Shown piece after piece: positions 33,676-43,238 of a stretch of 64,000 bases of DNA. The notes beneath the pieces are model-generated. The model was not told where the DNA came from and did not search any database. It saw nothing but the letters and a program-made list of their open reading frames with translations. The DNA is taken from assembly GCF_003751225.1 (NCBI RefSeq), contig NZ_RJKE01000001.1, forward strand, positions 8,556,001 through 8,620,000. The letters are read 5' to 3'. Made by a program: the position numbers and the translations under genes. This stretch comes from Actinocorallia herbida. GTDB taxonomy: Bacteria; Actinomycetota; Actinomycetes; Streptosporangiales; Streptosporangiaceae. The first letter of the stretch is position 1, and the number at the start of each line of letters is the position of its first letter.

Positions 33676-34350
33676 ATGCACCTGTCGATCCTCGCCGCCC
33701 AGACGGACGTCCCGGCGGACGGCATCGCGGGCTGGGCCACCGACCTCATCCAGACGCTCGGCGGGCCCGGCGCGGGCCTCCTCATCGCCCTGGAGAACCT
33801 CTTTCCGCCGCTGCCCAGCGAGGTCATCCTCCCGCTCACCGGGTTCACCGCGGGCCAGGGCAAGCTGTCCCTCTTCGCGGCCCTGTTCTGGACCACGCTC
33901 GGCGCGGTCGTCGGCGCCGCGGTGCTCTACTGGATCGGCCGGGTCATCGGCCGCGAGCGGATGTACCGGGTCTGGGAGCGGATGCCGCTGGTCAAGGTCT
34001 CCGACCTGGAGAAGACCGAGGCCTGGTTCGCCAAGCACGGCACCAAGGCGGTGTTCTTCGGCCGGATGGTCCCGATCTTCCGGAGCCTGATCTCCGTCCC
34101 CGCGGGCGTCGAGAAGATGCCGATGCCGATCTTCCTGCTGCTGACGGCCGGCGGCAGCCTCATCTGGAACTCGATCCTGGTCCTCGCGGGCTACTGGCTC
34201 GGCGACCAGTGGCACATCGTGGAGACCTACGTCGGCGTCCTGTCCAAGGTCGTCCTGGTGATCGCGGTCATCGCCGTGATCGGCTACGTCGTCGTCCGCT
34301 TCCGCGGCCGCGGCAACGGGGCGCCCACCGCCAAGCACCGCGCCTCCTGA
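33676..34350 (+). CDS. DedA-family membrane protein
   Basis: 224 residues from ATG with TAGGAG nine bases upstream. Family features: ENLFPPLPSEVILPLTGFTA near residue 40, G-x-x-x-G-x-x-x-x-Y-x-x-G-R in the second helix region, and FGRMVPIFRSLISVPAGVEKM (the re-entrant, arginine-bearing segment of SNARE-associated/VTT proteins). DedA proteins are undecaprenyl-phosphate or phospholipid flippases, which fits the wall-polymer genes elsewhere in the window. The C-terminus is a basic tail. Confidence 0.88.
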   Translation: MHLSILAAQTDVPADGIAGWATDLIQTLGGPGAGLLIALENLFPPLPSEVILPLTGFTAGQGKLSLFAALFWTTLGAVVGAAVLYWIGRVIGRERMYRVWERMPLVKVSDLEKTEAWFAKHGTKAVFFGRMVPIFRSLISVPAGVEKMPMPIFLLLTAGGSLIWNSILVLAGYWLGDQWHIVETYVGVLSKVVLVIAVIAVIGYVVVRFRGRGNGAPTAKHRAS

Positions 34351-34382
34351 CGGCCGGGGCACGCCCCGCCCCTCGAGACGAC

Positions 34383-34421
34383 GAACGCCCGGGTCCCCCT
34401 GTAGGAGGGACCCGGGCGTTC
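34383..34421. terminator. Bidirectional terminator, dedA / protease
   Basis: Perfect 15-bp stem GAACGCCCGGGTCCC / GGGACCCGGGCGTTC with a 9-base loop between convergent genes. Confidence 0.88.
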
Positions 34422-34489
34422 CGCTGTCCGAAGGCCGCCCCGGAGTCCCCGGGAAGGGGCTCCGCCTCGGGCGGCCTACCGGCGACGCG

Positions 34490-35479
34490 CTACTTCTTGG
34501 TGGTGCGGTACTTCTTCCACAGGGCGCGGACGCGGTCGTTCTGACCCTTGGTGAACTCCGTCATGCAACCGTCGTTGCCGTAGTCCATGTAGTTGTGGAT
34601 CGGGTCGAGGCCCTCCGACGGGCAGGTGTCCGGGATGGCGTCGTCCGCCGGGCAGCCGCCGGTCGGCACGCCCTGGTCCGGGGTGTCGGAGACGCGGTCG
34701 CCCGCGGCGCAGCCGTCCTGGTACGGGTAGTCGCGGCCGAAGGTGTGGTAGAGGCCCAGCCAGTGGCCGACCTCGTGCACCGCGGTGTCGCCGAGGTTGT
34801 AGTCGGTGAAGGCACCGCCCGGCAGCGACTTGTAGTGGACGACGGCGCCGTCGATCTTCGGGGCCTTCTTGGCCTCCCACGGGAAGTGGGCGAAACCGAG
34901 CAGCTCGTTGCCGAGGTCCGCGGTGTAGAGGTTCAGGGAGGCCTTGCCGCCCTTGTGCAGCTTCTTCTTGTAGGCCGACTCGTACTTGAGGGCGTTCTTG
35001 AACCAGGTCTTCTTGTTGGTGTAGTCGACCTTCTTCAGGAAGAAGTTGATCTTCAGGTTGTGGCCGCCCTCACCGGCCTTGTACGCCCGGTCCAGGATGG
35101 CGATCTGCTCGTTGATCGCCTTCTTGGAGAGCTTGCCCTGCTTCCCGTAGTGCAGCACGTGGAAGTAGACCGGGATGTGGATCCACTTGGTGGCGGCCCG
35201 CGCGTCGGACGAGCGGGACAGCAGGTTCTGCTTGGTCAGCTCGAACTGGATCGCGGCCTCGACCTTCGGGTCGACGGTGGCGTGCGGCTCCACGACCTTC
35301 GAGCCGTTGACGACGCGCGCGGAACTCGCGTCGGACGCCGGGCCCAGGTCTGCGCCGTAACACTCCACGGCGGACGCCGGCGCGGGCGCGGCGAGCGCCG
35401 TGCCGGACGCGAGCTGCGGGACGGAGGCGGTCGCCGCGACGGTCAGACCGAGCACGACGAGCTTCCCTACGCTCTTCAC
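34490..35479 (-). CDS. Secreted zinc metalloprotease, M43 (pappalysin/cytophagalysin-like)
   Basis: 329 residues. Sec signal peptide (basic MKSVGK, hydrophobic core, cleavage near A-L-A-A-P). Zinc site HEVGHWLGLYH (235-245) is the metzincin HEXXHXXGXXH, and NYMDYGNDGC supplies the Met-turn methionine. Cysteines in DGCAAGDRVSDTPDQGVPTG and ADDAIPDTCPSEG match the disulfides of bacterial M43B enzymes. Length and lysine-rich middle (YKKKLHKGGK) fit a small exported protease. It degrades extracellular protein; the target is unknown. Confidence 0.85.
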   Translation of the reverse strand: MKSVGKLVVLGLTVAATASVPQLASGTALAAPAPASAVECYGADLGPASDASSARVVNGSKVVEPHATVDPKVEAAIQFELTKQNLLSRSSDARAATKWIHIPVYFHVLHYGKQGKLSKKAINEQIAILDRAYKAGEGGHNLKINFFLKKVDYTNKKTWFKNALKYESAYKKKLHKGGKASLNLYTADLGNELLGFAHFPWEAKKAPKIDGAVVHYKSLPGGAFTDYNLGDTAVHEVGHWLGLYHTFGRDYPYQDGCAAGDRVSDTPDQGVPTGGCPADDAIPDTCPSEGLDPIHNYMDYGNDGCMTEFTKGQNDRVRALWKKYRTTKK

Positions 35480-35667
35480 TTGGCTCCTCGGGGGGTCGGG
35501 ATCGGGGGTTGGATCAGGGGGGATGCAAATCTACAAGACACGTCCGACACAATGCCGTGATTACTGACATACCTCGAACTGACTGTCCGGTTGACCACAC
35601 TCTGCGTTCACCCAGCGTGGGGGGCATCTAGACTTAGTTGACTCCTCATTCCCGCGAAAGGTTCTCC

Positions 35668-37227
35668 GTGTCCGTCACCGAACAGTCGTTCGACACTGTT
35701 CTCGTCGTGGACTTCGGCGCGCAGTACGCGCAGCTGATCGCCAGGCGCGTCCGCGAGTGCCAGGTCTACAGCGAGATCGTCCCGTCGACCATGCCGGTCG
35801 CCGAGATGCTGGCGAAGCGGCCGAAGGCGATCATCCTGTCCGGCGGCCCCGCCTCGGTGTACGAACCGGGCGCGCCCGCCGCGCCGGAGGGCCTGTTCGA
35901 AGCCGGGGTGCCCGTCTTCGGCATCTGCTACGGCTTCCAGGTGATGGCCCAGACGCTCGGCGGTGTCGTCGAGCGCACGGACGTCGCCGAATACGGCCGC
36001 ACCGACCTCGCCGTCGTCGAGAGCGGCTCCCTGCTCGATGGCCTGCCCGCCGCGCAGAAGGTCTGGATGTCGCACGGGACCTACGCCTCCCAGGCGCCCG
36101 AGGGCTTCACCGTCACGGCCACCACCGACGTCACCCCGATCGCCGCGTTCGAGAACCCCGAAGCGGGCTTCTACGGCGTTCAGTTCCACCCCGAGGTGCT
36201 GCACACCGAGCACGGCCAGACCATCATGCGGCGGTTCCTCGAGCTCGCCGGGGTCCGGTCGAACTGGACGATGGTCAACATCGCCGAGGAGTCGATCGAG
36301 GCGATCCGCCGCCAGGTCGGCGACCGGCGCGCGATCTGCGGCCTGTCCGGCGGCGTCGACTCCGCGGTCGCCGCGGCCCTGGTGCAGCGCGCCATCGGCG
36401 ACAAGCTCACCTGCGTCTACGTCGACCACGGCCTCATGCGCAAGGGCGAGTCCGAGCAGGTCGAGAAGGACTTCGTCGCCTCCACCGGCGTCGACCTGCG
36501 CGTCGTGGACGCCGAGGAGCGGTTCCTCACCGCGCTCGCCGGGGTCACCGACCCCGAGGAGAAGCGCAAGATCATCGGCCGCGAGTTCATCCGCGTCTTC
36601 GAGGCCGCGGCCCGGGAGATCTCGACCGAGGGCGAGGTGGAGTTCCTGGTCCAGGGCACGCTCTACCCGGACGTCGTGGAATCCGGCGGCGGCACCGGCA
36701 CCGCCAACATCAAGTCCCACCACAACGTCGGCGGGCTGCCCGACGATCTTCAGTTCGGGCTGATCGAGCCGCTGCGCGCCCTGTTCAAGGACGAGGTCCG
36801 CGCGCTCGGCGAGCAGCTCGGCCTGCCCGCCGAGATCGTCTGGCGCCAGCCGTTCCCCGGTCCCGGCCTCGGCATCCGGATCATCGGCGAGGTCACCCGC
36901 GACCGGCTCGACCTCCTGCGCGACGCCGACGCGATCGCCCGCGAGGAGCTGACCCGCGCCGGGCTCGACCGCGACGTGTGGCAGTTCCCGGTCGTGCTGC
37001 TCGCCGACGTCCGCTCGGTCGGCGTCCAGGGCGACGGCCGCACCTACGGGCACCCCGTGGTGCTGCGCCCGGTGAGCAGCGAGGACGCCATGACCGCCGA
37101 CTGGTCGCGGCTGCCCTACGAGCTGCTGGAGCGCATCTCCACCCGGATCACCAACGAGGTCCGCGAGGTCAACCGGGTGGTGCTGGACATCACCAGCAAG
37201 CCCCCGGGCACCATCGAGTGGGAGTAG
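35668..37227 (+). CDS. guaA: GMP synthase (glutamine-hydrolysing)
   Basis: 519 residues from a GTG (V-S-V-T-E-Q-S-F) with GAAAGG about six bases upstream; a 30-base extension exists but has no site. Class-I glutamine amidotransferase domain with nucleophile Cys87 in FGICYGFQ and HPE in [12 protein letters not shown]. The ATP-pyrophosphatase P-loop is [16 protein letters not shown], and the dimerisation domain ends KPPGTIEWE. Converts XMP to GMP, the step after GuaB. It opens a chromosomal block that also holds guaB3 and guaB2. Confidence 0.97.
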   Translation: MSVTEQSFDTVLVVDFGAQYAQLIARRVRECQVYSEIVPSTMPVAEMLAKRPKAIILSGGPASVYEPGAPAAPEGLFEAGVPVFGICYGFQVMAQTLGGVVERTDVAEYGRTDLAVVESGSLLDGLPAAQKVWMSHGTYASQAPEGFTVTATTDVTPIAAFENPEAGFYGVQFHPEVLHTEHGQTIMRRFLELAGVRSNWTMVNIAEESIEAIRRQVGDRRAICGLSGGVDSAVAAALVQRAIGDKLTCVYVDHGLMRKGESEQVEKDFVASTGVDLRVVDAEERFLTALAGVTDPEEKRKIIGREFIRVFEAAAREISTEGEVEFLVQGTLYPDVVESGGGTGTANIKSHHNVGGLPDDLQFGLIEPLRALFKDEVRALGEQLGLPAEIVWRQPFPGPGLGIRIIGEVTRDRLDLLRDADAIAREELTRAGLDRDVWQFPVVLLADVRSVGVQGDGRTYGHPVVLRPVSSEDAMTADWSRLPYELLERISTRITNEVREVNRVVLDITSKPPGTIEWE

Positions 37228-37230
37228 GGG

Positions 37231-37860
37231 CTACCGCCGGGGCTTAGGCCCCAGCACCAGCTCCATGCCACTGCGGTAGACCTCGGCCGGCACCCGGTCG
37301 GGGTCGAGCAGATGCTGGAGCGCGAGTCCCATCTCCATCGCCATGGCCAGGGTCGCGCGGCGCGCGGCCTCTTCGCCGGGCTCGGATCCGCCTCCCGCGG
37401 ACGCACCGGGCCCGGCTTCGCCGTCTTCGGGCGCCTTGCCCTCCGGGCCGGTCCCGTCCCGGGCGGCGATCTTGCGGGCGATCTCGCGGCGCTGGTTCTC
37501 CGCCCACTCCGCGACCCGCCAGCCCGCGGCGCCGTCGCGCATGCCGTAGAGCCAGAACTCCGCGAGGAGCTGGGCGAGCAGCCGGTCCTCGTCCGAGGCG
37601 TCCAGCCATCTGCCGTGCAGCCGGGGGGCGCTGGTCACGCACTCGTCGAGCAGGGCGAGCACGAGGTCGGGCTTGCCCGCGAAGTTGGAGTAGACGGCCC
37701 CCTTGGTGAGGCCCGCGGTGTGCGCGACGTCGTCGAGGGCGGCCCCGTGGATGCCGCGTTCCGCGAACAGCTTCCGCGCCGCGTCCAGCAGCGCCTTCCG
37801 TGTCTGGAGCCGCCGGTCCGGCCGCCCCCTCCGCACCCTCTGCCCCGCCGCGCCTGTCAT
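37231..37860 (-). CDS. TetR-family transcriptional regulator
   Basis: 209 residues. N-terminal helix-turn-helix: TRKALLDAARKLFAERGIHG, AALDDVAHTAGLTKGAVYSN then FAGKPDLVLALLDE. The C-terminal ligand domain has an acidic Gly/Pro-rich insertion (GPEGKAPEDGEAGPGASAGG). It is divergent from the aldehyde dehydrogenase/GMC pair, its likely target, with 184 bases of AT-richer promoter between. Ends three bases from guaA (convergent). Confidence 0.85.
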   Translation of the reverse strand: MTGAAGQRVRRGRPDRRLQTRKALLDAARKLFAERGIHGAALDDVAHTAGLTKGAVYSNFAGKPDLVLALLDECVTSAPRLHGRWLDASDEDRLLAQLLAEFWLYGMRDGAAGWRVAEWAENQRREIARKIAARDGTGPEGKAPEDGEAGPGASAGGGSEPGEEAARRATLAMAMEMGLALQHLLDPDRVPAEVYRSGMELVLGPKPRR

Positions 37861-38044
37861 TCGCCGCTCCTCCCCAGAAGTCTCACCTTGAGATACACCG
37901 GGAGAGCTTGGTCGTTCCAGGCTTTACTGATGTGGACCGCTCCAAAGCGCTGCGATCATGTGTCCTGACCACACATGACCGGCCGGACATTGTTAGTTAC
38001 TTGCGGGTATCCAAAGCTGTCCAGTCGGTCATATGCTGACGGCC

Positions 38045-39607
38045 ATGGCAACCCAGACGGCTTCCCCGAGCCCCCTGTCCGACGCGGCCATCGCCAAGCT
38101 CACCGCCCTGGTGACCTCGGACGGGGGCAGCACCGTCATCAACGCGCCTTTCACCGGCGAGCCCCTCGCGGTGATCCCCACCTCGTCGGCCGAGGACGTG
38201 GAGAACGCCTACGCCAAGGCCCGCGCCGCGCAGCGCGCCTGGGCCGAGCTCAGCCCCGCCGAGCGGGCCGAGCCCGTCCTGCGCTTCGTCGACGCGTTCC
38301 TCGCCCGCCGCGACGAGATCCTCGACATCCTCCAGTGGGAGACCGGCAAGGCCCGGCGGCACGCCTTCGAGGAGTTCCTCGACGTCTCCCTCGGCTCCCT
38401 GTACTACGCGCGCAAGGCGCCGAAGCTGCTCGGCGCCAAGCGCCGCCAGGGCGCCTTCCCCCTGATGGTGAAGACCCGGGAGCTGCGCCAGCCCAAGGGC
38501 GTCATCGGGATGATCACCCCGTGGAACTACCCGATCAGCATGGGCGTCGGCGACACCGTCCCGGCCCTGCTCGCGGGCAACGCGGTCGTGCACAAGCCGG
38601 ACACCCAGACCGCCCTGTCCGTGCTGTGGTGCGTCGCCCTGATGATCGAGTGCGGGCTGCCGAAGGACCTGTGGCAGATCGTCGCCGGCGACCCCGCCGA
38701 GATCGGCGACCCGATCATCGAGGCCGCCGACTACATCGCGTTCACCGGCTCCACCCGGGCCGGCCGCCAGATCGCCGCGAAGGCCGCGCCCCGGCTCATC
38801 GGCTACTCCCTGGAGCTCGGCGGCAAGAACCCGATGATCGTCCTTGAGGACGCCGACCTGAAGCTCGCCGCCCGCGGCGCCGTCCGGGCCTGCTTCTCCA
38901 ACGCCGGGCAGCTCTGCATCTCCATCGAGCGGCTGCTCGTGCACGAGAAGGTCTTCGACGACTTCCTCGCCGCCTTCAAGGCCGAGACCGAGGCCATGAA
39001 GCTGGGCTCCGCCCTGGACTTCGACGCCCAGATGGGCTCGCTGACCCATCAGCGCCAGCTCGACACCGTCTCCGCGCACGTCGAGCAGGCCGTCGCCGCC
39101 GGGGCCACCCTCGTGGCGGGCGGCAAGGCGAGGCCCGACCTCGGCCCCCTGTTCTACGAGCCGACGATCCTCACCGACGTGACCACCGACATGGACCTGT
39201 GCGCGGGCGAGACCTTCGGCCCCGTCGTCAGCGTCTACCGGTTCGCCACCGAGGACGAGGCGGTCACCCGCGCCAACGACACCTCCTACGGCCTGAACGC
39301 CTCGGTGTGGACCCGCGACCTCGCCAGGGGCCGCCGCGTCGGCGCCCGCCTCCAGGCCGGGACCGTCAACGTCAACGAGGGCTACGGCGCCGCCATGGCC
39401 TCCCACGACGCGCCCATGGGCGGCATGAAGCAGTCCGGCGTCGGCCGCCGCCACGGCGCCGAAGGCATGCTCCGCTACACCGAGGCCCAGACCGTCGCCT
39501 CCCAGCAGTTCATGGAGCTCGACGCCCCCGCCAACGTGCCCTACGCGAAGTACGCCGACCTCCTCACCGGCGCCATCAAGACCCTCAAGCGATTCCACCT
39601 GAAGTAG
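38045..39607 (+). CDS. Aldehyde dehydrogenase (succinate-semialdehyde-type)
   Basis: 520 residues. MITPWNYPI (156-164), FTGSTRAG, general base Glu257 in LELGGKNPM, catalytic Cys291 in NAGQLCISIE, and C-terminal PMGGMKQSGVGRRHG. The pattern fits the succinate-semialdehyde dehydrogenase branch, but substrate cannot be set from sequence. Two in-frame ATGs (38033 and 38045) are possible and neither has a good ribosome site, so the mRNA may be leaderless. Twelve bases separate it from the GMC oxidoreductase, an operon. Confidence 0.85.
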   Translation: MATQTASPSPLSDAAIAKLTALVTSDGGSTVINAPFTGEPLAVIPTSSAEDVENAYAKARAAQRAWAELSPAERAEPVLRFVDAFLARRDEILDILQWETGKARRHAFEEFLDVSLGSLYYARKAPKLLGAKRRQGAFPLMVKTRELRQPKGVIGMITPWNYPISMGVGDTVPALLAGNAVVHKPDTQTALSVLWCVALMIECGLPKDLWQIVAGDPAEIGDPIIEAADYIAFTGSTRAGRQIAAKAAPRLIGYSLELGGKNPMIVLEDADLKLAARGAVRACFSNAGQLCISIERLLVHEKVFDDFLAAFKAETEAMKLGSALDFDAQMGSLTHQRQLDTVSAHVEQAVAAGATLVAGGKARPDLGPLFYEPTILTDVTTDMDLCAGETFGPVVSVYRFATEDEAVTRANDTSYGLNASVWTRDLARGRRVGARLQAGTVNVNEGYGAAMASHDAPMGGMKQSGVGRRHGAEGMLRYTEAQTVASQQFMELDAPANVPYAKYADLLTGAIKTLKRFHLK

Positions 39608-39619
39608 AGAGGCCCCCGC

Positions 39620-41332
39620 ATGGACTACGACGTTCTGGTGATCGGCTCGGGGTTCGGGGGGAGCGTCACCGCGCTGCGGCTCACCGAGAAGGGCTACCGC
39701 GTCGGGGTGATCGAGGCGGGACGGCGCTACGACACGCGCGGTGAAGGGACCGGGGACAGGAAGCTGCCCAAGACGTCCTGGCGGCTCGGCTCCTACGTGT
39801 GGGCGCCGCCGCTCGGGCTCACCGGCATCCAGCGCATCCACCTCGTGCGCGGGACGAAGGGCAGCATGGTCACCGTGCTGGCCGGGGCGGGGGTCGGCGG
39901 CGGCTCCCTGAACTACGCCAACACCCTGTACGTGCCGCCCGCGCCGTTCTTCAACGACGCCCAGTGGGGCCACATCACCGACTGGCAGGACGAGCTCGCG
40001 CCGTTCTACGACCAGGCCACGCGGATGCTCGGGGTGGTCCAGAACCCCGCGATGACGCCCGCGGACAAGGTGATGAAGAAGGTCGCCGACAAGATGGGCA
40101 AGGGCGACACCTTCCGGCTGACGCCCGTCGGGGTGTTCTTCGGCAGGCACGGCGGGGCACGCGAGGCCGACCCGTACTTCGGCGGCGAAGGCCCCGAGCG
40201 CGTCGGCTGCACCCAGTGCGGCGAGTGCATGTCGGGCTGCAGGCACGGCGCGAAGAACATGCTGACGGAGAACTACCTGTATCTGGCCGAGAAGGGCGGC
40301 GCCCGCATCATGCCGCTGTCCCGGGTCACCGACGTGCGCCCGGTCGAGGGCGGCTACGCCGTCGACCTGGTGCGGACCGGCACCCCCCTGCGCAACCGCA
40401 CGACGCTGACGGCCCGGCAGGTGGTGTTCGCCGCCGGGACCTACGGCACCCAGAAGCTCCTGCACAAGCTCAAAGGCTCGTCCCTGCCCGGGATCTCCGA
40501 CCGGCTCGGCGTCCTCACCCGCACCAACTCCGAGGCCATCCTCGGCGCCGAGCGCTACAAGCACGAGGGCGAGGACTTCTCCAAGGGCGTCGCGATCACC
40601 TCGTCCTTCCACCCGGACGACAAGACGCACATCGAACCCGTCAGGTACGGGCACGGCTCCAACCTCATGGGCATGGTCAGATCCCTGCTCATCGACGGCG
40701 GGGGCCGGCCGCGCTGGCTCAAGTTCCTCGGCGAGGTCGCCCGCCGCCCGTGGGACCTCGTCCGGCTGTTCAACCTCCGGCACTGGTCGGAGCGGACCGT
40801 CATCGCGCTGGTCATGCAGACCAGCGACAACTCCATCACCGTGAAGGGCCGCAAGGGCCTGTTCGGGTGGGGGGTGCGGGCCGAACCCGGCCACGGCGAG
40901 CCGAACCCGACCTGGATCCCGGTCGGCCACGAGGCGGTCAGGCTGATGGCCGAGGAGACCGGCGGGCTGCCCGGCGGCAACTGGGGCGACCTGTTCGACA
41001 TCCCGCTCACCGCGCACTTCATCGGCGGCTGCGTCATCGGCGACTCGGCCGCGACCGGCGTCATCGACCCCTACCACCGGGTCTACGGCCACCCCGGCCT
41101 GCACATCGTGGACGGCTCGACGATCTCGGCGAACCTCGGCGTCAACCCGTCGCTGACGATCACCGCGCAGGCCGAGCGGGCGATGTCGCTGTGGCCGAAC
41201 AACGGCGAGGCCGACAAGCGCCCCGACCTCGCCGCCCCGTACACGCGGCTCGCCCCGATCGCGCCGAAGAACCCGCTGGTCCCGGCGACGGCCCCGGCCG
41301 CCTACCGGCTCCCCATCGTCGGGATCTCCTGA
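39620..41332 (+). CDS. GMC-family FAD oxidoreductase, ChoD-like
   Basis: 570 residues. FAD-binding VIGSGFGGSVTALRL (8-22) and IEAGRR; the GMC flavin motif is GAGVGGGSLNYANTL (90-104). Four cysteines C197-X2-C200-X2-C203-X3-C207 sit in VGCTQCGECMSGCRHGAKN. The C-terminal HFIGGCVIGDSAATGVID and VDGSTISANLGVNPSLTITA match the catalytic end of the family. The mycobacterial relative in the same neighbourhood is named ChoD (cholesterol oxidase), but sterol activity of that group is doubtful. It presumably yields an aldehyde or ketone for the preceding aldehyde dehydrogenase. Confidence 0.82.
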   Translation: MDYDVLVIGSGFGGSVTALRLTEKGYRVGVIEAGRRYDTRGEGTGDRKLPKTSWRLGSYVWAPPLGLTGIQRIHLVRGTKGSMVTVLAGAGVGGGSLNYANTLYVPPAPFFNDAQWGHITDWQDELAPFYDQATRMLGVVQNPAMTPADKVMKKVADKMGKGDTFRLTPVGVFFGRHGGAREADPYFGGEGPERVGCTQCGECMSGCRHGAKNMLTENYLYLAEKGGARIMPLSRVTDVRPVEGGYAVDLVRTGTPLRNRTTLTARQVVFAAGTYGTQKLLHKLKGSSLPGISDRLGVLTRTNSEAILGAERYKHEGEDFSKGVAITSSFHPDDKTHIEPVRYGHGSNLMGMVRSLLIDGGGRPRWLKFLGEVARRPWDLVRLFNLRHWSERTVIALVMQTSDNSITVKGRKGLFGWGVRAEPGHGEPNPTWIPVGHEAVRLMAEETGGLPGGNWGDLFDIPLTAHFIGGCVIGDSAATGVIDPYHRVYGHPGLHIVDGSTISANLGVNPSLTITAQAERAMSLWPNNGEADKRPDLAAPYTRLAPIAPKNPLVPATAPAAYRLPIVGIS

Positions 41333-41336
41333 CGGC

Positions 41337-43061
41337 TCAGATCGCCGCGGTGGGCACGATCTCCGGAGCACCCCGGAGCAGGGCATCGGCCTCCTGGTCG
41401 TCCTCGGACGACTGGGAGGCCCGTTCCGCCTCGATCCCGGTGCGGTAGTACTCGATCTCCCTGCGGGCCTGCTCGGCCGTCCAGCCCAACACCGGCGCGA
41501 CGAGCTCGGCGGTCTCCTCGGCCGCGCCCAGACCCCGGTCCCAGGTCTCGAAGGAGATCCGGGTGCGGCGCGACAGGATGTCGTTGAGGTGCCTGCCGCC
41601 CTCGTGCGAGGCGGCGTAGACGACCTCGGCGCGCAGGTAGTCGTCCGCCCCGGTGAGCGGCCTGCCGAGCTCGGGCCGGTCGGCGACGAGCGCGAGCAGA
41701 TCGTCGATGAGGGTGCCGTACCGGCGCAGCAGGTGCTCGATCCGCGCGACGTGCAGCCCGGACGAGGCCGCGAGCCGGTACCGGGAGTTCCACAGGGCCG
41801 GGAAGCCCGCCCCGCCGACCAGGGTGATCCGGTCCGTGCAGGAGGCGGCGATCCGCCCGTCGAGCCCGTGCACGACGGCGTCGACGGCGTCCTTGGCCAT
41901 CACCCGGTAGGTCGTGTACTTGCCTCCGGCGATCATCACCAGTCCCGGGACGGGATGGGCCACGACGTGCTCGCGGGACAGCTTCGAGGTCTCGTCGGAC
42001 TCCCCGGACAGGAGCGGCCTGAGCCCCGCGTAGACGCCCTCGACGTCGTCATGGGTGAGCGGGACGGTCAGGAAGGCGTTGACGTGGTCGAGGAGGTAGT
42101 CGATGTCGGCCTTCGACGCCGCGGGGTGGGCCTTGTCCAGCGTCCAGGTGGTGTCGGTCGTGCCGAGGATCCAGTGCCGGCCCCACGGGATCACGAACAG
42201 CACGGACTTCTCGGTCCGCAGGATGATCCCGGACGCGCTGTGGATCCGGTCGCGCGGCACCACGAGGTGGATGCCCTTGGACGCCCGGACGTGGATCTGG
42301 CCGCGCCCGCCGACGAGGTCCTGGATGTCGTCGGTCCACACGCCCGTCGCGTTGACGACCTGCTTGGCGTGGACCTCGAGCTTGTCGCCCGACTCCAGGT
42401 CGCGCACCCGCACCCCGGTGACCCGCTCGCCCTCGCGCAGGAAGCCCACGCACTGGGTCCGGGAGGCGATCTGCGCCCCGTACGCGGCGGCCGTGCGCAG
42501 GACCATCATCACGTACCGGGCGTCGTCGACCTGGGCGTCCCAGTACTGGACCGCGCCCTTGAAGGACGACTTCTTCAACGACGGCGCCACCCGCTGGGCC
42601 TGCTTGCGCGACAGGTGCCGGTGGCCGGGCACCCCCCGGGTCGAGCCCATCGAGAAGGACAGCGCGTCGTAAAGCGCCACGCCCGCGCCGACATAAGCGC
42701 GCTCCCACACGTGGTGGGTCATCGGGAAGAGGAACGGCACCGGCCGCACGAGGTGCGGGGCGATCCGCTGGAGCAGCAGCCCCCGCTCGGTGAGCGCCTC
42801 GCGCACCAGGTCGAAGTTGTACTGCTCCAGGTAGCGCAGGCCGCCGTGGACCAGTTTGGACGAACGCGAGGAGGTCCCCGAGGCGAAGTCCCGCGCTTCG
42901 ACCAGCGCCACCTTCAGCCCCCGGGTGACCGCGTCGAGGGCGACGCCCGCGCCGACGATCCCGCCGCCGACCACCACGACGTCGAACTCCTCCGCCGCCA
43001 TCCGCCCGAGAGCGTGTTCCCGCTCCCCCGGCCCCAGCTTCGACGCGCCCAGACCGATCAT
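41337..43061 (-). CDS. glpD: Glycerol-3-phosphate dehydrogenase (FAD-dependent)
   Basis: 574 residues from ATG with GGGGGAG seven bases upstream. FAD site VVVVGGGIVGAGVALDAVTR, then ASGTSSRSSKLVHGGLRYLE, the GlpD signature. A substrate-binding GGKYTTYRVMAKDA segment and a C-terminal DAO_C domain complete the usual length. Oxidises glycerol-3-phosphate to DHAP at the membrane and feeds electrons to quinone. It supplies or drains the glycerol-phosphate pool that CDP-glycerol synthesis needs. Single gene, convergent with the GMC oxidoreductase. Confidence 0.93.
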   Translation of the reverse strand: MIGLGASKLGPGEREHALGRMAAEEFDVVVVGGGIVGAGVALDAVTRGLKVALVEARDFASGTSSRSSKLVHGGLRYLEQYNFDLVREALTERGLLLQRIAPHLVRPVPFLFPMTHHVWERAYVGAGVALYDALSFSMGSTRGVPGHRHLSRKQAQRVAPSLKKSSFKGAVQYWDAQVDDARYVMMVLRTAAAYGAQIASRTQCVGFLREGERVTGVRVRDLESGDKLEVHAKQVVNATGVWTDDIQDLVGGRGQIHVRASKGIHLVVPRDRIHSASGIILRTEKSVLFVIPWGRHWILGTTDTTWTLDKAHPAASKADIDYLLDHVNAFLTVPLTHDDVEGVYAGLRPLLSGESDETSKLSREHVVAHPVPGLVMIAGGKYTTYRVMAKDAVDAVVHGLDGRIAASCTDRITLVGGAGFPALWNSRYRLAASSGLHVARIEHLLRRYGTLIDDLLALVADRPELGRPLTGADDYLRAEVVYAASHEGGRHLNDILSRRTRISFETWDRGLGAAEETAELVAPVLGWTAEQARREIEYYRTGIEAERASQSSEDDQEADALLRGAPEIVPTAAI

Positions 43062-43186
43062 GTGACGACTCCCCCGACCCTAGGCTCTCAGCGTTGTCCG
43101 TTCCCACGGTAAGCGCCGTCCCAACCCGGAGAACAGCACCTCGGGCCAATAATTACCCACTGGTAACAGGCCACTCCGGAAAGCAA

Positions 43187-43222
43187 AAGGGACGCCGCGC
43201 GCCGGAGCGCACGACGTCCCTT
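43187..43222 (-). terminator. Terminator downstream of guaB3
   Basis: Stem AAGGGACG / CGTCCCTT with a GC-rich loop that can pair further, 17 bases past the guaB3 stop. Confidence 0.7.
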
Positions 43223-43238
43223 CCACGTCAGAGAACCC

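Noticed and set aside
37997..41386. 1129-codon minus-strand frame opposite the aldehyde dehydrogenase and GMC genes
   Set aside because: No motif, biased composition, and exactly antisense to two genes with intact catalytic motifs.
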